Positions 49,501-60,519 of a DNA stretch of 64,000 bases are shown here, one piece after another (position 1 is the first letter of the stretch; the number at the start of each line of letters is the position of its first letter). The translations under genes and the position numbers were made by a program. The stretch comes from Struthio camelus (Eukaryota; Chordata; Aves; Struthioniformes; Struthionidae): NCBI RefSeq assembly GCF_040807025.1, contig NC_090946.1:4630001-4694000 (forward strand), in the 5' to 3' direction. The notes under the pieces are model-generated. The model did not search any database. It saw only the letters and a program-made list of their open reading frames with translations, and was not told where the DNA came from.

Positions 49501-50662
49501 ATCTTTAAAAATGTTTCTTTAAACATTTTAGAAATGCAGAACCCTGTGCAAGTACCATATGTAGAAATGGGTGTGCAGAGCTGTGGAAGCAGAACAACAG
49601 GTAGAGAGATTCCACTGTCTGCAGGTTGACCTGAAATACGATTCTTCCCAGGTAAAGGTTCTGATTGTCTGCTGCAGTCACTATAGCTGGTCATTACTAC
49701 TGACAATGCATAAGAAAAAAAAGGAACCTAAAACAGAATTATTATAACAACTCACTCAGAGGCCAAGAAATGACCCTATACACATAGATGAAAAGAGTAA
49801 CTATAGTGGTATTTATCATCCTGGAAACACATTACTACAAAGTGCTTAAAGAAAAGAAAAAAAGTCTCTCTTGGTTTGTAAAACTGCTTTTGTTTCTCTT
49901 TAAAACCTATTGTCACACTGAAGCATAGATGAAGCAACCCTTCAGCTCCTAATCTTAAGTAATTATTTGAAGGAATTCTGAAAGAGTAACTTCAAAGCAA
50001 AGTCTATCAAAAATGGAAACACTAACAGAAGAATGGGAACATTACAGACAATAACCATACACTAAAAAACATAATGCTATGTACACTTCAACAAGAATTA
50101 TCTTGCCAGGAATGAATCGGCTTCACGGTGCTTTGGTTTTACCTTATTTTGTCCTCAGTTTTAATGTTTTGGTTTTAAAACAACCTGACAAATCAAAGTA
50201 GAAGCAATTTTCTGTACGACATGATATCCATGAAGTGGAACAACATTCCAGCAGTTCTTATTCTAAGATACAAGAACATTACATATGAAGATGGAAGGAA
50301 ATCAGCTCTTGATTTTAAGTGTATGCACTTTATCTGTGTGGGTAACTGAAAACAGACCCAAAATACATTGGAGCAGGAGGGGAGGAGACGAATTTCAAGC
50401 ATACCAAGTGATGATTGTGATGACTGTTGCACAGAAATGTTAGTTAACTAAAAGGAAACATAATTCTAGCATTGTAGCCCTGACTTCCTGCTCATCTTTT
50501 AAGTACCTATCAGCAGTCAGAACAGTTCTCAGGCCTCAACAAGTTTTTCCACCCTATCTCAAATAGAACTGTTACTTTTACTATCAAGCATACTTAGGTC
50601 TTTGCAAGACACTCTCTTCTGGCCATGCTAGAACAGTGTCCATAGATGTCAAAGTTCCTCTG
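46600..50662. other. Intergenic DNA and RPUSD2 3' region
   Basis: After a GC-rich stretch to about 46870, the sequence is ordinary mixed DNA with no recognisable gene. The right part should hold the RPUSD2 3' UTR on the minus strand, whose end I could not fix. Several 60-140 codon ORFs here show no family resemblance. Confidence 0.6.
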
Positions 50663-51454
50663 TCATTCCTCCCAGTCTTCCATTGCCCACTCAGGCATCT
50701 TGGAGCAATACTCAAATTCTGCTCCCTTATAGCGCAAGGCATGCAGGTACATCACCAGCTCCTTAGGAGATGGGTCCCGCCTTGTAATTTTACACTCCAC
50801 ACATAAAGGGTCCTTCTCTTCTGAACCTTTCTCTCCCACTGGCCCATCCCAAATCTCACACGAACTACTTTGTTTATTTTTTTCAAGTGTTTCCAGGTTG
50901 GTATCAGAGTTCTGTAGACAAGCTGGTATTTCACCTCTCTCTGGATCCTTAGTGTCCTCAGCAGGACAAGAGTTCCCATTTATAGGATCAACCTGCACAG
51001 ATTCCATGCAGTCACTTGAATTACCACATTCTTTATTTTCTGCATTGGGGCTCAAGTCCTCCTCTGAAATACCTAAAACATCCAGGCTCTGTTTGGAACG
51101 ATGTTCCTCTACTAGTGCCTTCAGGAGTTCTTCATCTGTTTTATCAATCTTGCCACCTTTGCCTCTTTCAGGACCCCAGGCTCTCATATTATAGATAGGG
51201 TCGTTGACAATAGGATATCCCAAGTACTGCAAGTGTACCCGGATCTGATGGGTGCGGCCAGTATGTGGAAGACACCTGACTACACTGGTTTTCCCGTTGT
51301 AACTGAGTCTCTGGAAGATGGTTTTGCAGGATTTCCCTTTGGGGTCCACACGACACACTCCCACTTTGTAAGAAACAACCAGTATGGGCTCTTCACAGAC
51401 CACTTCGTTTTCTGGAAACTCCCCCACCACACGGCAGACATACTCCTTTTCCAG
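50663..51454 (-). CDS. RPUSD2: RPUSD2 last exon
   Basis: This exon starts LEKEYVCRVVGEFPENEVVC and includes LSYNGKTSVVRCLPHTGRTH with the RNA-binding core. A poorly conserved, acidic and serine-rich stretch follows, then the conserved DPLCVECK and LHALRYKG segments before the stop at 50665-50663. Confidence 0.97.
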   Translation of the reverse strand: MEKEYVCRVVGEFPENEVVCEEPILVVSYKVGVCRVDPKGKSCKTIFQRLSYNGKTSVVRCLPHTGRTHQIRVHLQYLGYPIVNDPIYNMRAWGPERGKGGKIDKTDEELLKALVEEHRSKQSLDVLGISEEDLSPNAENKECGNSSDCMESVQVDPINGNSCPAEDTKDPERGEIPACLQNSDTNLETLEKNKQSSSCEIWDGPVGEKGSEEKDPLCVECKITRRDPSPKELVMYLHALRYKGAEFEYCSKMPEWAMEDWEE

Positions 51455-53381
51455 CTATGAGGAGAAACAAAAAAAAAGAGCGTTAGGAAAAACTCCTTAG
51501 AAAACATAACAGAAAACTGTCTCTATCCTCATTACATGGACTCTCATCCCATTTAGTCATCTCTTCCTCTTCACTGAAGTACATCTGTAGGCAAGCTATT
51601 CCCAGAGTTTTGGGTATTCCCAAAGCTGAACAGCAAAAAGGAAAAATCATCTATTTAAACCCAAGTTTCTCTCACTCTTTCTTTGTTCTCCAACCAGATA
51701 GGAATTCGAAAACGTAAGAGCCTGGCCTATTTTCCTCATTTTAAACTCAAGAGTCATCTCTCAGTGTGCTTTATTGTGACGTTTGTTTCACTGCCTTGCA
51801 GCAAATCCTAGAGGATAGCACCCCTCAGCTATGGTTCTTTCGGGTTGAGAATCACTGGAAAAATTAGGAAAAACTTGTAAATCTTTTAAAATTGAAGAAA
51901 GTATTAAGTGACTGACAGATTTCTAATGATAATTAAAACTGCCCTCTAACTAAGCCAGTTAGCATAATCCCTTTGGGAAGGGAGTCATTCAGTTTAGCAC
52001 TATCAAAATCAAGTAAGTTTTTGCTCAGTCTTTCCTTCTTGACACCGCCCATGCTTTCTGCAATAAGAACATGAGGATGACCAGAGGCTGCTCTGGGAAC
52101 TTGGGCTTGTTCAGACCAAAATGTAGCTGACTTTAGACCAAACCCATTTCAAGAAGGTGTCACAAAAGAGACCCCCCACAACCTTTAGTTCTCACCTGTC
52201 TCTGCCGAACCTGCTCATCAATCCTCTTGGACACCTCTGCAGTTTTGGCAAACATCAGTACTCCTGAAGTCATGCGATCGAGTCGGTGAATTGTATGCAA
52301 TTCCTTCAGATTATGCTCTTTGCCTAGGATGAAGATGACGGTGTTGTGACGAAACCTGCCACATGGATGTACTGGTAAGGAGGACGGTTTGTCTACAACT
52401 ACCACGCTGTCATCCTCCACCAAGATTTGGATAGGCTGGGCAGTGACTGGAGGCTCATGACGATGCACTGTATTCCTGAGAAAATCATTATTCTGCAAGA
52501 AAGACGTGATTAGAGTGAGTCTGCCCAACCTAACCACCCTGTTTGGCTACGCACAATAGAGATTTGAACTTGGGGAGCAAATGAAAGCCTAATTATCCTA
52601 GAAACCACTATTTAGTACAATGATTCAGCACGTTAACCCATTTAAATTCATGCGCCACGCCTACCATGTTCTCAAGATGCTGAGCAGGAAGCTATAGGGC
52701 ACTCTGGCTCCGTACAGCTGGCCAAAAGAGCAGAGCCACAGGGAACAGATGTATGTACTCCTGACCCCACTGGGATAAGGCTTCCCTAATTCCCTTTCAA
52801 CATCACAGCCTTTAGTACCGCCACGGGGTTAATCGCAACCTGCTGACTGAGGAAACGCTCCCTGCGGTTTTCCATTTCGGCATACCAGCAGCTCCCCAGG
52901 GTGCCGGGAGGTGCCCGACCCTCAGGCTGCGCCAGGCCCCCTCCGGGGGCCCGCAGCCCGGGCTGTACCTGGCCCTCGGGGGGGAAGGGAGGGCACCCAC
53001 CTTCAGCACGGTGTCCAGGTCGTGCACGGGCTGCTCGTTGAGGCGGAGGCGGCCGGCGCGGGCGGCGGCGCGGTAGTAGGCGAGGGGCTGGGCGCGGAAC
53101 TCGGTGCTGAAGACGTGCGAGAGGCTGCGGCCCACCCAGCGGCCCTTGCAGTAGGTGCGGAAGTCGAAGTAGTAGGGCCGCACCTTGCGCAGGCCGCCCT
53201 CGAAGTAGTACGTGGTCTCGGCGAAGTGGGCCGCGCTGAAGCTCACCCCCGAGTTCAGCTTCCGCGGCGGCGGCACGTAGCGCTCACCGGCCGCCAGCCG
53301 CCGCTTCTTGGGGGCCGGCGGCGCCGCCGCCGCCTCCTCCTCGCCGCCGCCCGGGTCCGAGCCGGGCCGCGGCTCCGTCAT
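50663..53381 (-). CDS. RPUSD2: RPUSD2 RNA pseudouridine synthase
   Basis: RPUSD2 belongs to the RluA/RsuA family, which converts uridine to pseudouridine in RNA. Three minus-strand exons are seen: 53381-53001, 52492-52196 and 51454-50663, all joined in phase 0. They give 489 residues from the first in-frame ATG (MTEPRPGSDPGGG). The conserved N-terminal domain has YYFEGGLRKVRPYYFDFRTY. The catalytic motif HRLD is at residues 196-199, with Asp199 the expected nucleophile. The family motif TGRTHQIRVHL is at 291-301. The C-terminal tail has a diverged acidic insert and ends MPEWAMEDWEE. Human RPUSD2 is longer (about 545) because of a longer N terminus. In this genome a 40-codon open stretch without an ATG lies in frame just upstream. 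Orthology to RPUSD2 rather than RPUSD1, 3 or 4 is supported by sequence and by the neighbouring KNL1. Confidence 0.97.
52196..52492 (-). CDS. RPUSD2: RPUSD2 second exon (catalytic HRLD)
   Basis: This 99-codon exon runs from NNDFLRNTVHRHEPP to IDEQVRQRQ. It carries the VVVDKPSSLPVHP segment and the catalytic HRLDRMTSGVLMFAKT motif. Confidence 0.97.
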
Positions 53382-53680
53382 TGCGCCGCGGGCCCAGCCA
53401 CGGGGCGCCCAGCGCAACGCCGCCGCCGCCGCCGCCGCGCGCAACCCCGCGCCGGCCGCCACGAGGCGCCGCAGCCAATGGGCTCGGCCCGCCGCCGCCA
53501 CGCGCTAGGTCGGCGCCGGAAGGCGCCCCCGCCCCAGTCAACGCCCGGCGCTCGCGCGGGGGAGAGGCGGCGGCGGCACAGCCGGCTTCTCGCCCGGGCC
53601 CGCACCCGCGTCCTCTGCCGTCCCGCTCAGCCCCCTCGCCGCTCCTAAGCGGCCAGGCGCCGAGGGGAGAAGCAAGGGGC
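52900..53680. promoter_or_regulatory. RPUSD2: RPUSD2 CpG island
   Basis: This very CpG-rich block covers the first exon and upstream region of RPUSD2. A CCAAT box (plus-strand GCCAATGGG near 53473) lies inside the open stretch upstream of the ATG. Its high GC content creates many long shadow ORFs. Confidence 0.8.
53001..53381 (-). CDS. RPUSD2: RPUSD2 first coding exon
   Basis: This exon holds 127 codons from the ATG at 53381 (context GCAATGA) to LDTVLK, before donor GTGGGT. An in-frame TAG lies at about 53505-53507, and the 40 codons between it and the ATG are open but have no ATG. Confidence 0.9.
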
Positions 53681-53699
53681 ACGGGAGGAGAAGGGCTGT

Positions 53700-54525
53700 G
53701 CGACAAGCCGGAGAAGGAGATTTTTCTTAATCCGCAGCGTTGGAGGAGTTCAGGGTTATGACCAGCGATTAAAGTAGTCGAGAAGAAAACACACTCTTGT
53801 AATTAAACTTCGATAAATCAGTTACAGCTTGTTTTTCTTCAAGCATTAGGTGAAGGAGGCAGTATTAGAGTATTTTTAGTGAGGTACCAATTGTGGAGTT
53901 TTAAGCATTTCTGTCTGGTTTGCAAATTCTCTGTAAATACATGTTATTTATAGTTTATCAAAGAGGATAATGGGACTTCCCTGATTCAACTCGCTGACTG
54001 GAACCAGACGTGCATTTCAAGAGGCTCTAGTTCCCTGGGAGAAATACCCTCTTTCTCTGTGCTTCTGTAACAAGCTCTTCAAAAGGAGAACTGCAAGCAC
54101 ATCCACTTATAAAGTTTCCATTAAAAAAAAAAGAGCCATACACATCTACAGTCCCTTTCATGAGCTTTCTGTGGTCACTTTAGACATATCCATCCGTCAG
54201 ATTTCATCCCTGAGGCAAAGAAAAACCAACAGTTACTATCACACATTTGCCTTCAGCTCAGTGACAAAAATGAATATAGATAGTGTTTTTGAAAGCAGGC
54301 AGATTCCAAAAGAGGCCTGAGCACTCAGTCTGCGATCCCTATCTAACACAGGATATATGCTACTCTCCTGCTGTGCCTTACCAGCTAAGCCTCTTTCTTC
54401 TGTCTTTTACAAACAGCATCTGCTAGGATTCCAGAAATCTGTCTGTCAGTAATGCCAGGAGTCTAAGAAAGCAAGGTCACAGGGACAGCTGTGAGGAGAA
54501 ACATTCCTCAAGGGAGAGCAAACTT
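53700..54525. other. 3' region of PCMT1-like gene / spacer
   Basis: About 800 bases lie between the RPUSD2 CpG island and the stop codon of the PCMT1-like gene. They probably contain its 3' UTR on the minus strand. No clear polyadenylation hexamer and no other gene were recognised. Confidence 0.55.
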
Positions 54526-54699
54526 TTACCGAGGCCACTGCTTTTCCTTATCTGTCAGAGGAACATAGATCACACCCATCAGTTGTGTTTCGATGATCTG
54601 CCCATCGCTGGTTTTGTCATATTGCATCAGAACTTGGTTTGCACCCTCGGGACCAACAGGCAATATTAACCGGCCTCCTGGCTTCAATTCATTCAGCAA
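54526..54699 (-). CDS. PCMT1-like last coding exon
   Basis: This exon encodes [20 protein letters not shown], then [20 protein letters not shown] and [17 protein letters not shown] before TAA. Human PCMT1 continues a few residues past this point. Confidence 0.97.
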   Translation of the reverse strand: MLNELKPGGRLILPVGPEGANQVLMQYDKTSDGQIIETQLMGVIYVPLTDKEKQWPR

Positions 54700-57600
54700 C
54701 TGGCAAGCAGAGAAATCCGTATCAGCAGAGCCAAAACGAAATAACTCCCCCACGCCCTCAAAAAAGACAACAAAAATAAGCCAAGTTGTGAAGGTCATGA
54801 CACTTTCAAAGGCACAAGGTTGCCAGCTTCATATAAAGAGCTGGCACACAGAAAAAGGAAGATTCCTGTGGTTCCCCAATTATTAATCACAGGTACTGAT
54901 GATACCAACTGCAACAGACATCTGACACGATCATTCTTACCTCCTTCGGCACAGTTGCTGCTGCTGCTCCAACGTGAATGGCATCATAAGGAGCCTCTTC
55001 AGGGTATCCCTGCCTGCCATCTCCAACTACAGGTGGGGAAAAAGCATGCAGAATCAGGTAAGGCTGGATAAAGTGCAGATAACTCTACTCCCAAATAAGT
55101 CTTCAAATGAAAGGATACAGGAAAACTAGATGAATATTTTGTAGCAAGCTTGTGATGGCAACAGGAATTCCTAAATCAGAGCACTGACCTCTCTGCTAGA
55201 AATAGTGTTGGGTTACTTTCTAAAAAGGAGGAAGAGATTTCTGGAACCTGACCATGCTAGAAGAACGATTGTCAAAGCCAGGATGGCCTTTAAATAACAT
55301 GGTGACTTTGTGCAGACTTCCCATTCCAGGTACAGAAAAAATGGACCCAAGTTATCCAGAAAAGAGTATGTGTAGTCCTGTTCAAATACACTGAAAGCCA
55401 CATGTGGTATAACTAGTCTCCTCTGAAGAGGATCTCTTCCTGAATAGTCACTACACACTCAGAAATAAAAGTATGGCAAGACTACTCCTAGCATTAAACA
55501 GTTCTTGCTCAGACCACAGTGTTCTTAATCAGTACTACACAGTTCTTAGCCAATGGTTTCAGGCAACGTTGTGGCAAGCAGCTCAGACTTAACACAAACT
55601 AGAACTGCTTTGAGGAGTAGAGTTCTGCAGACAGGCAGAGCTAATGAACATTTACAGAAGGGAAGAAGCGTGAAGATCCCAGATAGCTCACCCACAAGTT
55701 TTACACGGCCAGAGCTGAGCAAAGTTGGATCATCTTCTTGGACATTTCTGATGGATTCATGTACCAGCTCCTTAATGTGTTCTACACCCACAGCTTTCCC
55801 TGTTGGGCCCATCTGAAAACAAAAAACAGCAAACATACATTATGCTATATGTACAGGGATGCATTTTATAGGGCAATCTACCATGGGTATTGGAGAATTT
55901 CAGGAAGAAATTTAAAAGCAGCATTTTTGACCAAGGTACAAGTCCTGTGCCACCTTGGTTTTAAGGCGGAGTAGTCCCAGTTATACTAGCTACTTAACAG
56001 ATACACAGGCATTTCATATGGGGATTCCTAGTATTCCTTCATTTCCAAATAAATGATTATTTGGTAGAATTGACAGCTTCCTTGGCAGACCCAGTTCTTG
56101 ACTAAGTAACCAGCCTCCTAAGAAGGATAATTCAATCCGCTTTCTAGCGCATTACAGAAAATGCACTGAGGAGTTTAGAAAACAGACTACTACTACTTAG
56201 GAAACAAAGTAAGAAACAGAACCTACAATGGGCTTGCACAGTATATTAATACACGCCTCTTGATCTGGACTGAGTTAATATACAACCTTTGGCAGATACA
56301 ATATCCATTTACATTCCAAAAATCACTGTATTTATTTTTACTGAGAGCTGGTAAGAGAAGAAAAGACAGACAGCCTGTTCAAGCTACCTGTCGTGATATA
56401 CATTACTACTTAGTAATGACACCCTGTGCTCAGCTTACCATCCTGGCGAAGCAAGCTGTAAGATATCCACTTCCAGACCCAATATCTAATGCCTTGGCAC
56501 CTTCCACAAGCTGATCCTTCAGCAGTTCCAGGGCATGGGCATGCTGTGTAGACAGTTACAAGAAGGTGTGCAGCACCGCATTTACATGAAGCTACATATC
56601 ATTTCTCACATATCTCTGCCATTTACACAGTTATTAGCTTCCTCCAAAAATTATTAGTTTCTTAACACTAAGCATTATCTGCTCTGATTTAAATACAGCA
56701 TGCCTACATTTTGTCTGACACATTCAAAGTGAAGTCCCAGTGTTTGATCAGAAACACTTTTTGCAGAACAGCATTTGGGAAGTGTTCTAGTAGTAGGATA
56801 GGAAATAGGAGAAAGGTCTCGTGCAAAAAACAAGACAACACTCATGGTTAGCCAGTAACACAGAATTCCTGCCTGAGCATAAAAAAGCCTCACGTGTACA
56901 GTGTCTAAAGAAACAAGCACAATAATCATGCACAGGAGACCTGTTTCACCTTTTTATTATAGTATTTAAGTAAAAAAACAAAACAAAAACCCAAAAAACC
57001 AATTCCCTCCATTTCCATTAAAAGTGGAAAGTTTCATCTCACCATATGCGGTGCACTGATTGTAGCCTTGTATCCTAAAAGGAAACCAGTGACAAAGTTA
57101 CATGCTGGTAAGAATGAAGGTGATAATGTCCAATTAATTATCATCTTCTCCAATGTAAGTAGTTTCTTATTCTTCTTTCCAGACCGCTAAAAATATCAAA
57201 AGGCTCTTCTCTTGCCTCACTAAAGCACTGCACTGACTTAAAATTTCCATCTGTCAGATTGCTAATGAGAGCAAGATAGCTTTGCAATGCTTAGTACCAA
57301 ACTGTTTCAACCTCCAAAGCTCTCCTGCCTCATTCATCAAAATGCTCTTCAGCTATCATAGCTTACTTTTGTTTCCACTCCATAAACATGATTCACAGCA
57401 ATCAGTGAATATTTTGGACTTGGAAAAGCTATATAGATCTTTCCTCTACACTGGCAGGAATTTACTTTTGCTTCAGTTAAGTAAGAAGAGCCAAAGAACA
57501 GTCCTGATATCAAGCCAAAAATACCTGTTCACCAAAACAACTGTTTAAGCTACCAGATGACGAAGCTGGGGCACAGTTGCGGACAAGTTTCAGAGCTAGA

Positions 57601-60123
57601 AATGAAGTGAGTTGTAAGGGGTATCCATCTGCTTTTTCTGTGGAACACATGCATAGAAACATTACTCATTTCTGCTGAGACATTCAGCAGAAAACTAAGA
57701 TTTCTGTACTGATAGCCAACTCTGGGGATAATTTCCAAGTCTGAGAGCCTCAGAGTTTCAATAGAAGGGTATAGCAGCCAGCCTTTTGACACCATGACCA
57801 CAGACTATAGAGAAATTGAGTTTTAGTTCTGAACACGTTCATGCCATATGTAGCTGAAATATTATCAGATACTTGCATCATTTTCACTTAAGTAATCTAC
57901 AGTTAACAACAGCTTATATGAACAAAGAAAATGCAAATTGCATCCACTCTCAAGAGACAGCAATTCCTGAGAACCCAGGAATCCCCAAGGGAAAACAGCA
58001 GGACCCACCCTTCCCTGAAACTGTCTAACCAATCAAAAAAATTTCCTAAAAATCAAACCCCTGAAGTCTGATGTAGCGCTCTGTGTGGTTTTAGCACATC
58101 TCAGGATTTTTCATCTCTATTACTACTTATATTAGAAGAATGGTGCTGAGAGAAAGTCTGATATTTCTTGCTCTTGTATTATTTCAAGTAAGTTTTGGAT
58201 CTAAAATCATTACTATGTTTCTGAGGATACCTGGGATTGTGCATCAGGTAGGGAAACACTGATTTTTTTTTTTTTAAAAGCATGGAAAGGGAAAACCAAA
58301 AACAAAGCATAAAAACAATGTATTTACCACCCTTGTTAAGAATGCTTCTATACATAAAACATAATGTTTATATTTGTGGGGGTGAGAAAAATCCTTGAAT
58401 GCAGAGGGTTGGCATCCCATTCAGTGGGACAGGAGCACAATTTAAGAAGAGGAACCACTCTCCTCCGTTTTCCAAATAAGTATTTTTGCCTCACCTCACA
58501 GGCTCCTGTTCAGTTGTTCTGAATACCCATAATTACTCCTACTAAAGTCAGTAAGATTAGAGCGTTCACCGCACCTACAACTCAAACCAACAGCTTTCTC
58601 AGCTCTGCAAGAAAGAATGTACTAACAAAGGCTGGACAGAAAAAAAAAAAATCTTTATTCCACTTGTCCTTATCATTCTTCAAAAGATGCTTTCTCTTTT
58701 AGGATAGTGGGAAGAATACAGTGCAAGTTCTAGCCTTTTACAGGCAGGTGCTTATTCAATTCTTCTGATGGAATTCACAAGTAGATCCAAGGCAGTTACA
58801 ACAGGTAACAGATCCCACTGTTGAAATACAGATGGAAGTTGATCTTACTTGAGTCATGTTAAAATTCTGTCACTGTTTTGAGGAGAGAACGTCTAGCATG
58901 GGGAACTCAGTCCCGCCAATCCATCTCAGGCCTCTCTTCACTGTGACTAGCATAGTCAATGCAAACACCATAAAAGCAATGATACCTTGTCTTAAGTTAC
59001 TCACCAATAGACTGAGGAGAATCCATATATGGGAAATACTTGATATAGTGACCTCTGTCAGTAGCCAATAATACATCAAAGACCCGCTGGGATTTAATTA
59101 TTCCTTTTTCTGGAAGAAAGAGGGATAAAGAAGAGACAGTCCTCAGGATTATAGCAAGAAGAGATTCAGAAGGGAACACAGTTCAGGGAGTTAGCAGTAA
59201 AACTGAAAGCTCCTTAAATAAGTGATCTGAGAACAGACAAAAAGCAGAACTGAAGGTGCATGCTTTTCAGTTTCTGGTACACAGAATGAAATCATTTGAT
59301 AGTCTCAACCATCAGCATAGCCTCCTACACAGAATGGTTAGTTACAACCACAATATTTCTGTGACTGTCAAATGTAATGAAAGATAAGTAGAGTCACGCT
59401 TTCACTCCTGAAAGTGGAAACTTTAGTCCAGGTTTAAGGAACATCGGCAGGGTAGATGAACTGAAGTTAAGAGCAACGACTGCAGAAACATTCATCATTC
59501 CTTTATTCCTCATCTCTGAGGGAACTCTTACAGGGGAAGACCAGCATGGCTTCAGCAGCAGAGGAAATTCAAAGCCACTTTTAAGCACGCTCCAGAATGC
59601 TGTCCAGCACAGAGTAGTAACACCAAGCATTACTCCAATCCCAGGACATCTATCTAGAGGTGACAGACTGCACAGAAGCTCAGCTTCTACAGGCTGACAG
59701 TGATGTCATCTTCTGCAGCATTTAAAAAAAGTTGCTACTCATTTATCACTTCAGGGGGAGTAGAAGGAAGGTCACAGATAGTCTTTCCTGCTACTTCTAG
59801 CATAACATCTTGTTTCTAATTATAAATAGAATAAGTTCAGACTGGGACAAATACTGAAATCCAGGCAGTTATCAGCTCAGACGCTTTGGAATGAACAGCA
59901 TTACAGTCTGTCACTGCATAACATTAAATACCTTTACACTAAAGTAATAACAAATTATCAGCCGTTTTTAAACATTTGCCTGGAATAGGAGCTTGTGTTG
60001 TTACTCACTGTACAGATTGTTGACTAGCTCACGATGCGTCTTTCCACTTGAAGTCCAGGCCATTGTCCTTGCAAACAGCAGTCCCATGAGTGTAAATATA
60101 GCACAGTACAGCAGATACCTCAT
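54526..60123 (-). CDS. PCMT1-like methyltransferase with signal peptide
   Basis: Protein-L-isoaspartate (D-aspartate) O-methyltransferase uses S-adenosylmethionine to methylate damaged isoaspartyl residues and start their repair. Seven minus-strand exons (60123-60009, 59109-59005, 57074-57043, 56543-56439, 55812-55692, 55026-54941, 54699-54526) join in phase to 245 residues. Motifs by residue: [10 protein letters not shown] about 65-74, [10 protein letters not shown] about 77-86, SAM-binding DIGSGSGYL 104-112, VVGDGR 160-165, [12 protein letters not shown] about 171-182, and [12 protein letters not shown] in the last exon, which ends [12 protein letters not shown]. From residue 21 ([13 protein letters not shown]) it aligns with cytosolic PCMT1, which is 227 residues in human. 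Before it lies [20 protein letters not shown], a hydrophobic ER signal peptide or anchor, with an in-frame TAG further upstream. No N-glycosylation sequon and no KDEL-like ending were seen. It is a PCMT1 paralogue; fish have a similar pcmtl gene. I know of none between RPUSD2 and CCDC32 in human. Confidence 0.93.
54941..55026 (-). CDS. PCMT1-like sixth coding exon
   Basis: This exon encodes [20 protein letters not shown] and then AAAATVPKE, matching PCMT1 motif II. Confidence 0.96.
55692..55812 (-). CDS. PCMT1-like fifth coding exon
   Basis: This exon encodes [20 protein letters not shown] and then [30 protein letters not shown] is the family's second SAM-contact segment. Confidence 0.97.
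56439..56543 (-). CDS. PCMT1-like fourth coding exon (SAM motif I)
   Basis: This 35-codon exon encodes [20 protein letters not shown] and then [27 protein letters not shown] is the glycine-rich SAM-binding loop. Confidence 0.97.
57043..57074 (-). CDS. PCMT1-like third coding exon
   Basis: This 32-base micro-exon encodes [11 protein letters not shown], the substrate-site segment of the family. Confidence 0.95.
59005..59109 (-). CDS. PCMT1-like second coding exon
   Basis: This exon encodes [20 protein letters not shown] and then [14 protein letters not shown]. It ends in phase 1. Confidence 0.95.
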
Positions 60124-60178
60124 CCCACAGAAACGCACAGTGGCCTTCCAGGCCTGGCCTGTCTATCAGAGATAGGCA
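60009..60178 (-). CDS. PCMT1-like first coding exon
   Basis: The acceptor is TTTGAAG before 60178. The first ATG is at 60123 (context TGTGGGATGA). A second in-frame ATG at 60063 has the stronger context GGACAATGG and matches the usual PCMT1 start MAW. The exon ends LVNNLY in phase 1 before GTGAGT. Confidence 0.88.
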
Positions 60179-60519
60179 CTTCAAATGAAAGAAAAAAAGG
60201 GGGGGGGTTATTGCTTGACTGACACCCCAAAACCTCACCTTTTCTCACTGTAATTTGAACTCACACTTATTACACTATTCAAAACACAGCAGAGTTTGCA
60301 TGCTCCAAGGGACAAGTTATCAGCCCCAGAAAATCAGCACCTCCGACTTGATTATATGCAAGAATTGGAAACAAGCAGCCACCAGCTAGCTACAGCACTC
60401 CATGTTTAAAGCCAAACAGCGCATTACACCTAAAGCGGTTCCTTCGGGCAAGATTAAAGTCCTCCAAAAGCCCCCAGCAATCCTAAGCAGGGCAGCCGCG
60501 GCCTTGCTGCGTAAAGCAG

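Noticed and set aside
48620-49508. Cluster of 90-137 codon ORFs in the KNL1-RPUSD2 gap
   Set aside because: They overlap on both strands, have no recognisable domains and lack splice or promoter signals.
53499-53501. GTG as RPUSD2 start codon
   Set aside because: The open frame begins with GTG after a TAG, but the first ATG is at 53381. I took the ATG as the annotated start and moved the extension to the findings.
52911-53648. 245-codon plus-strand ORF and several 120-140 codon ORFs nearby
   Set aside because: They are GC-rich shadows of RPUSD2 exon 1, low in complexity, with no domain resemblance.
58140-58187. Plus-strand ATG with a hydrophobic 16-residue peptide ([16 protein letters not shown]) before a GTAAGT donor
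   Set aside because: It looks like a signal-peptide exon but no partner exon was seen on the plus strand, and it lies in an intron of the PCMT1-like gene. Probably chance.
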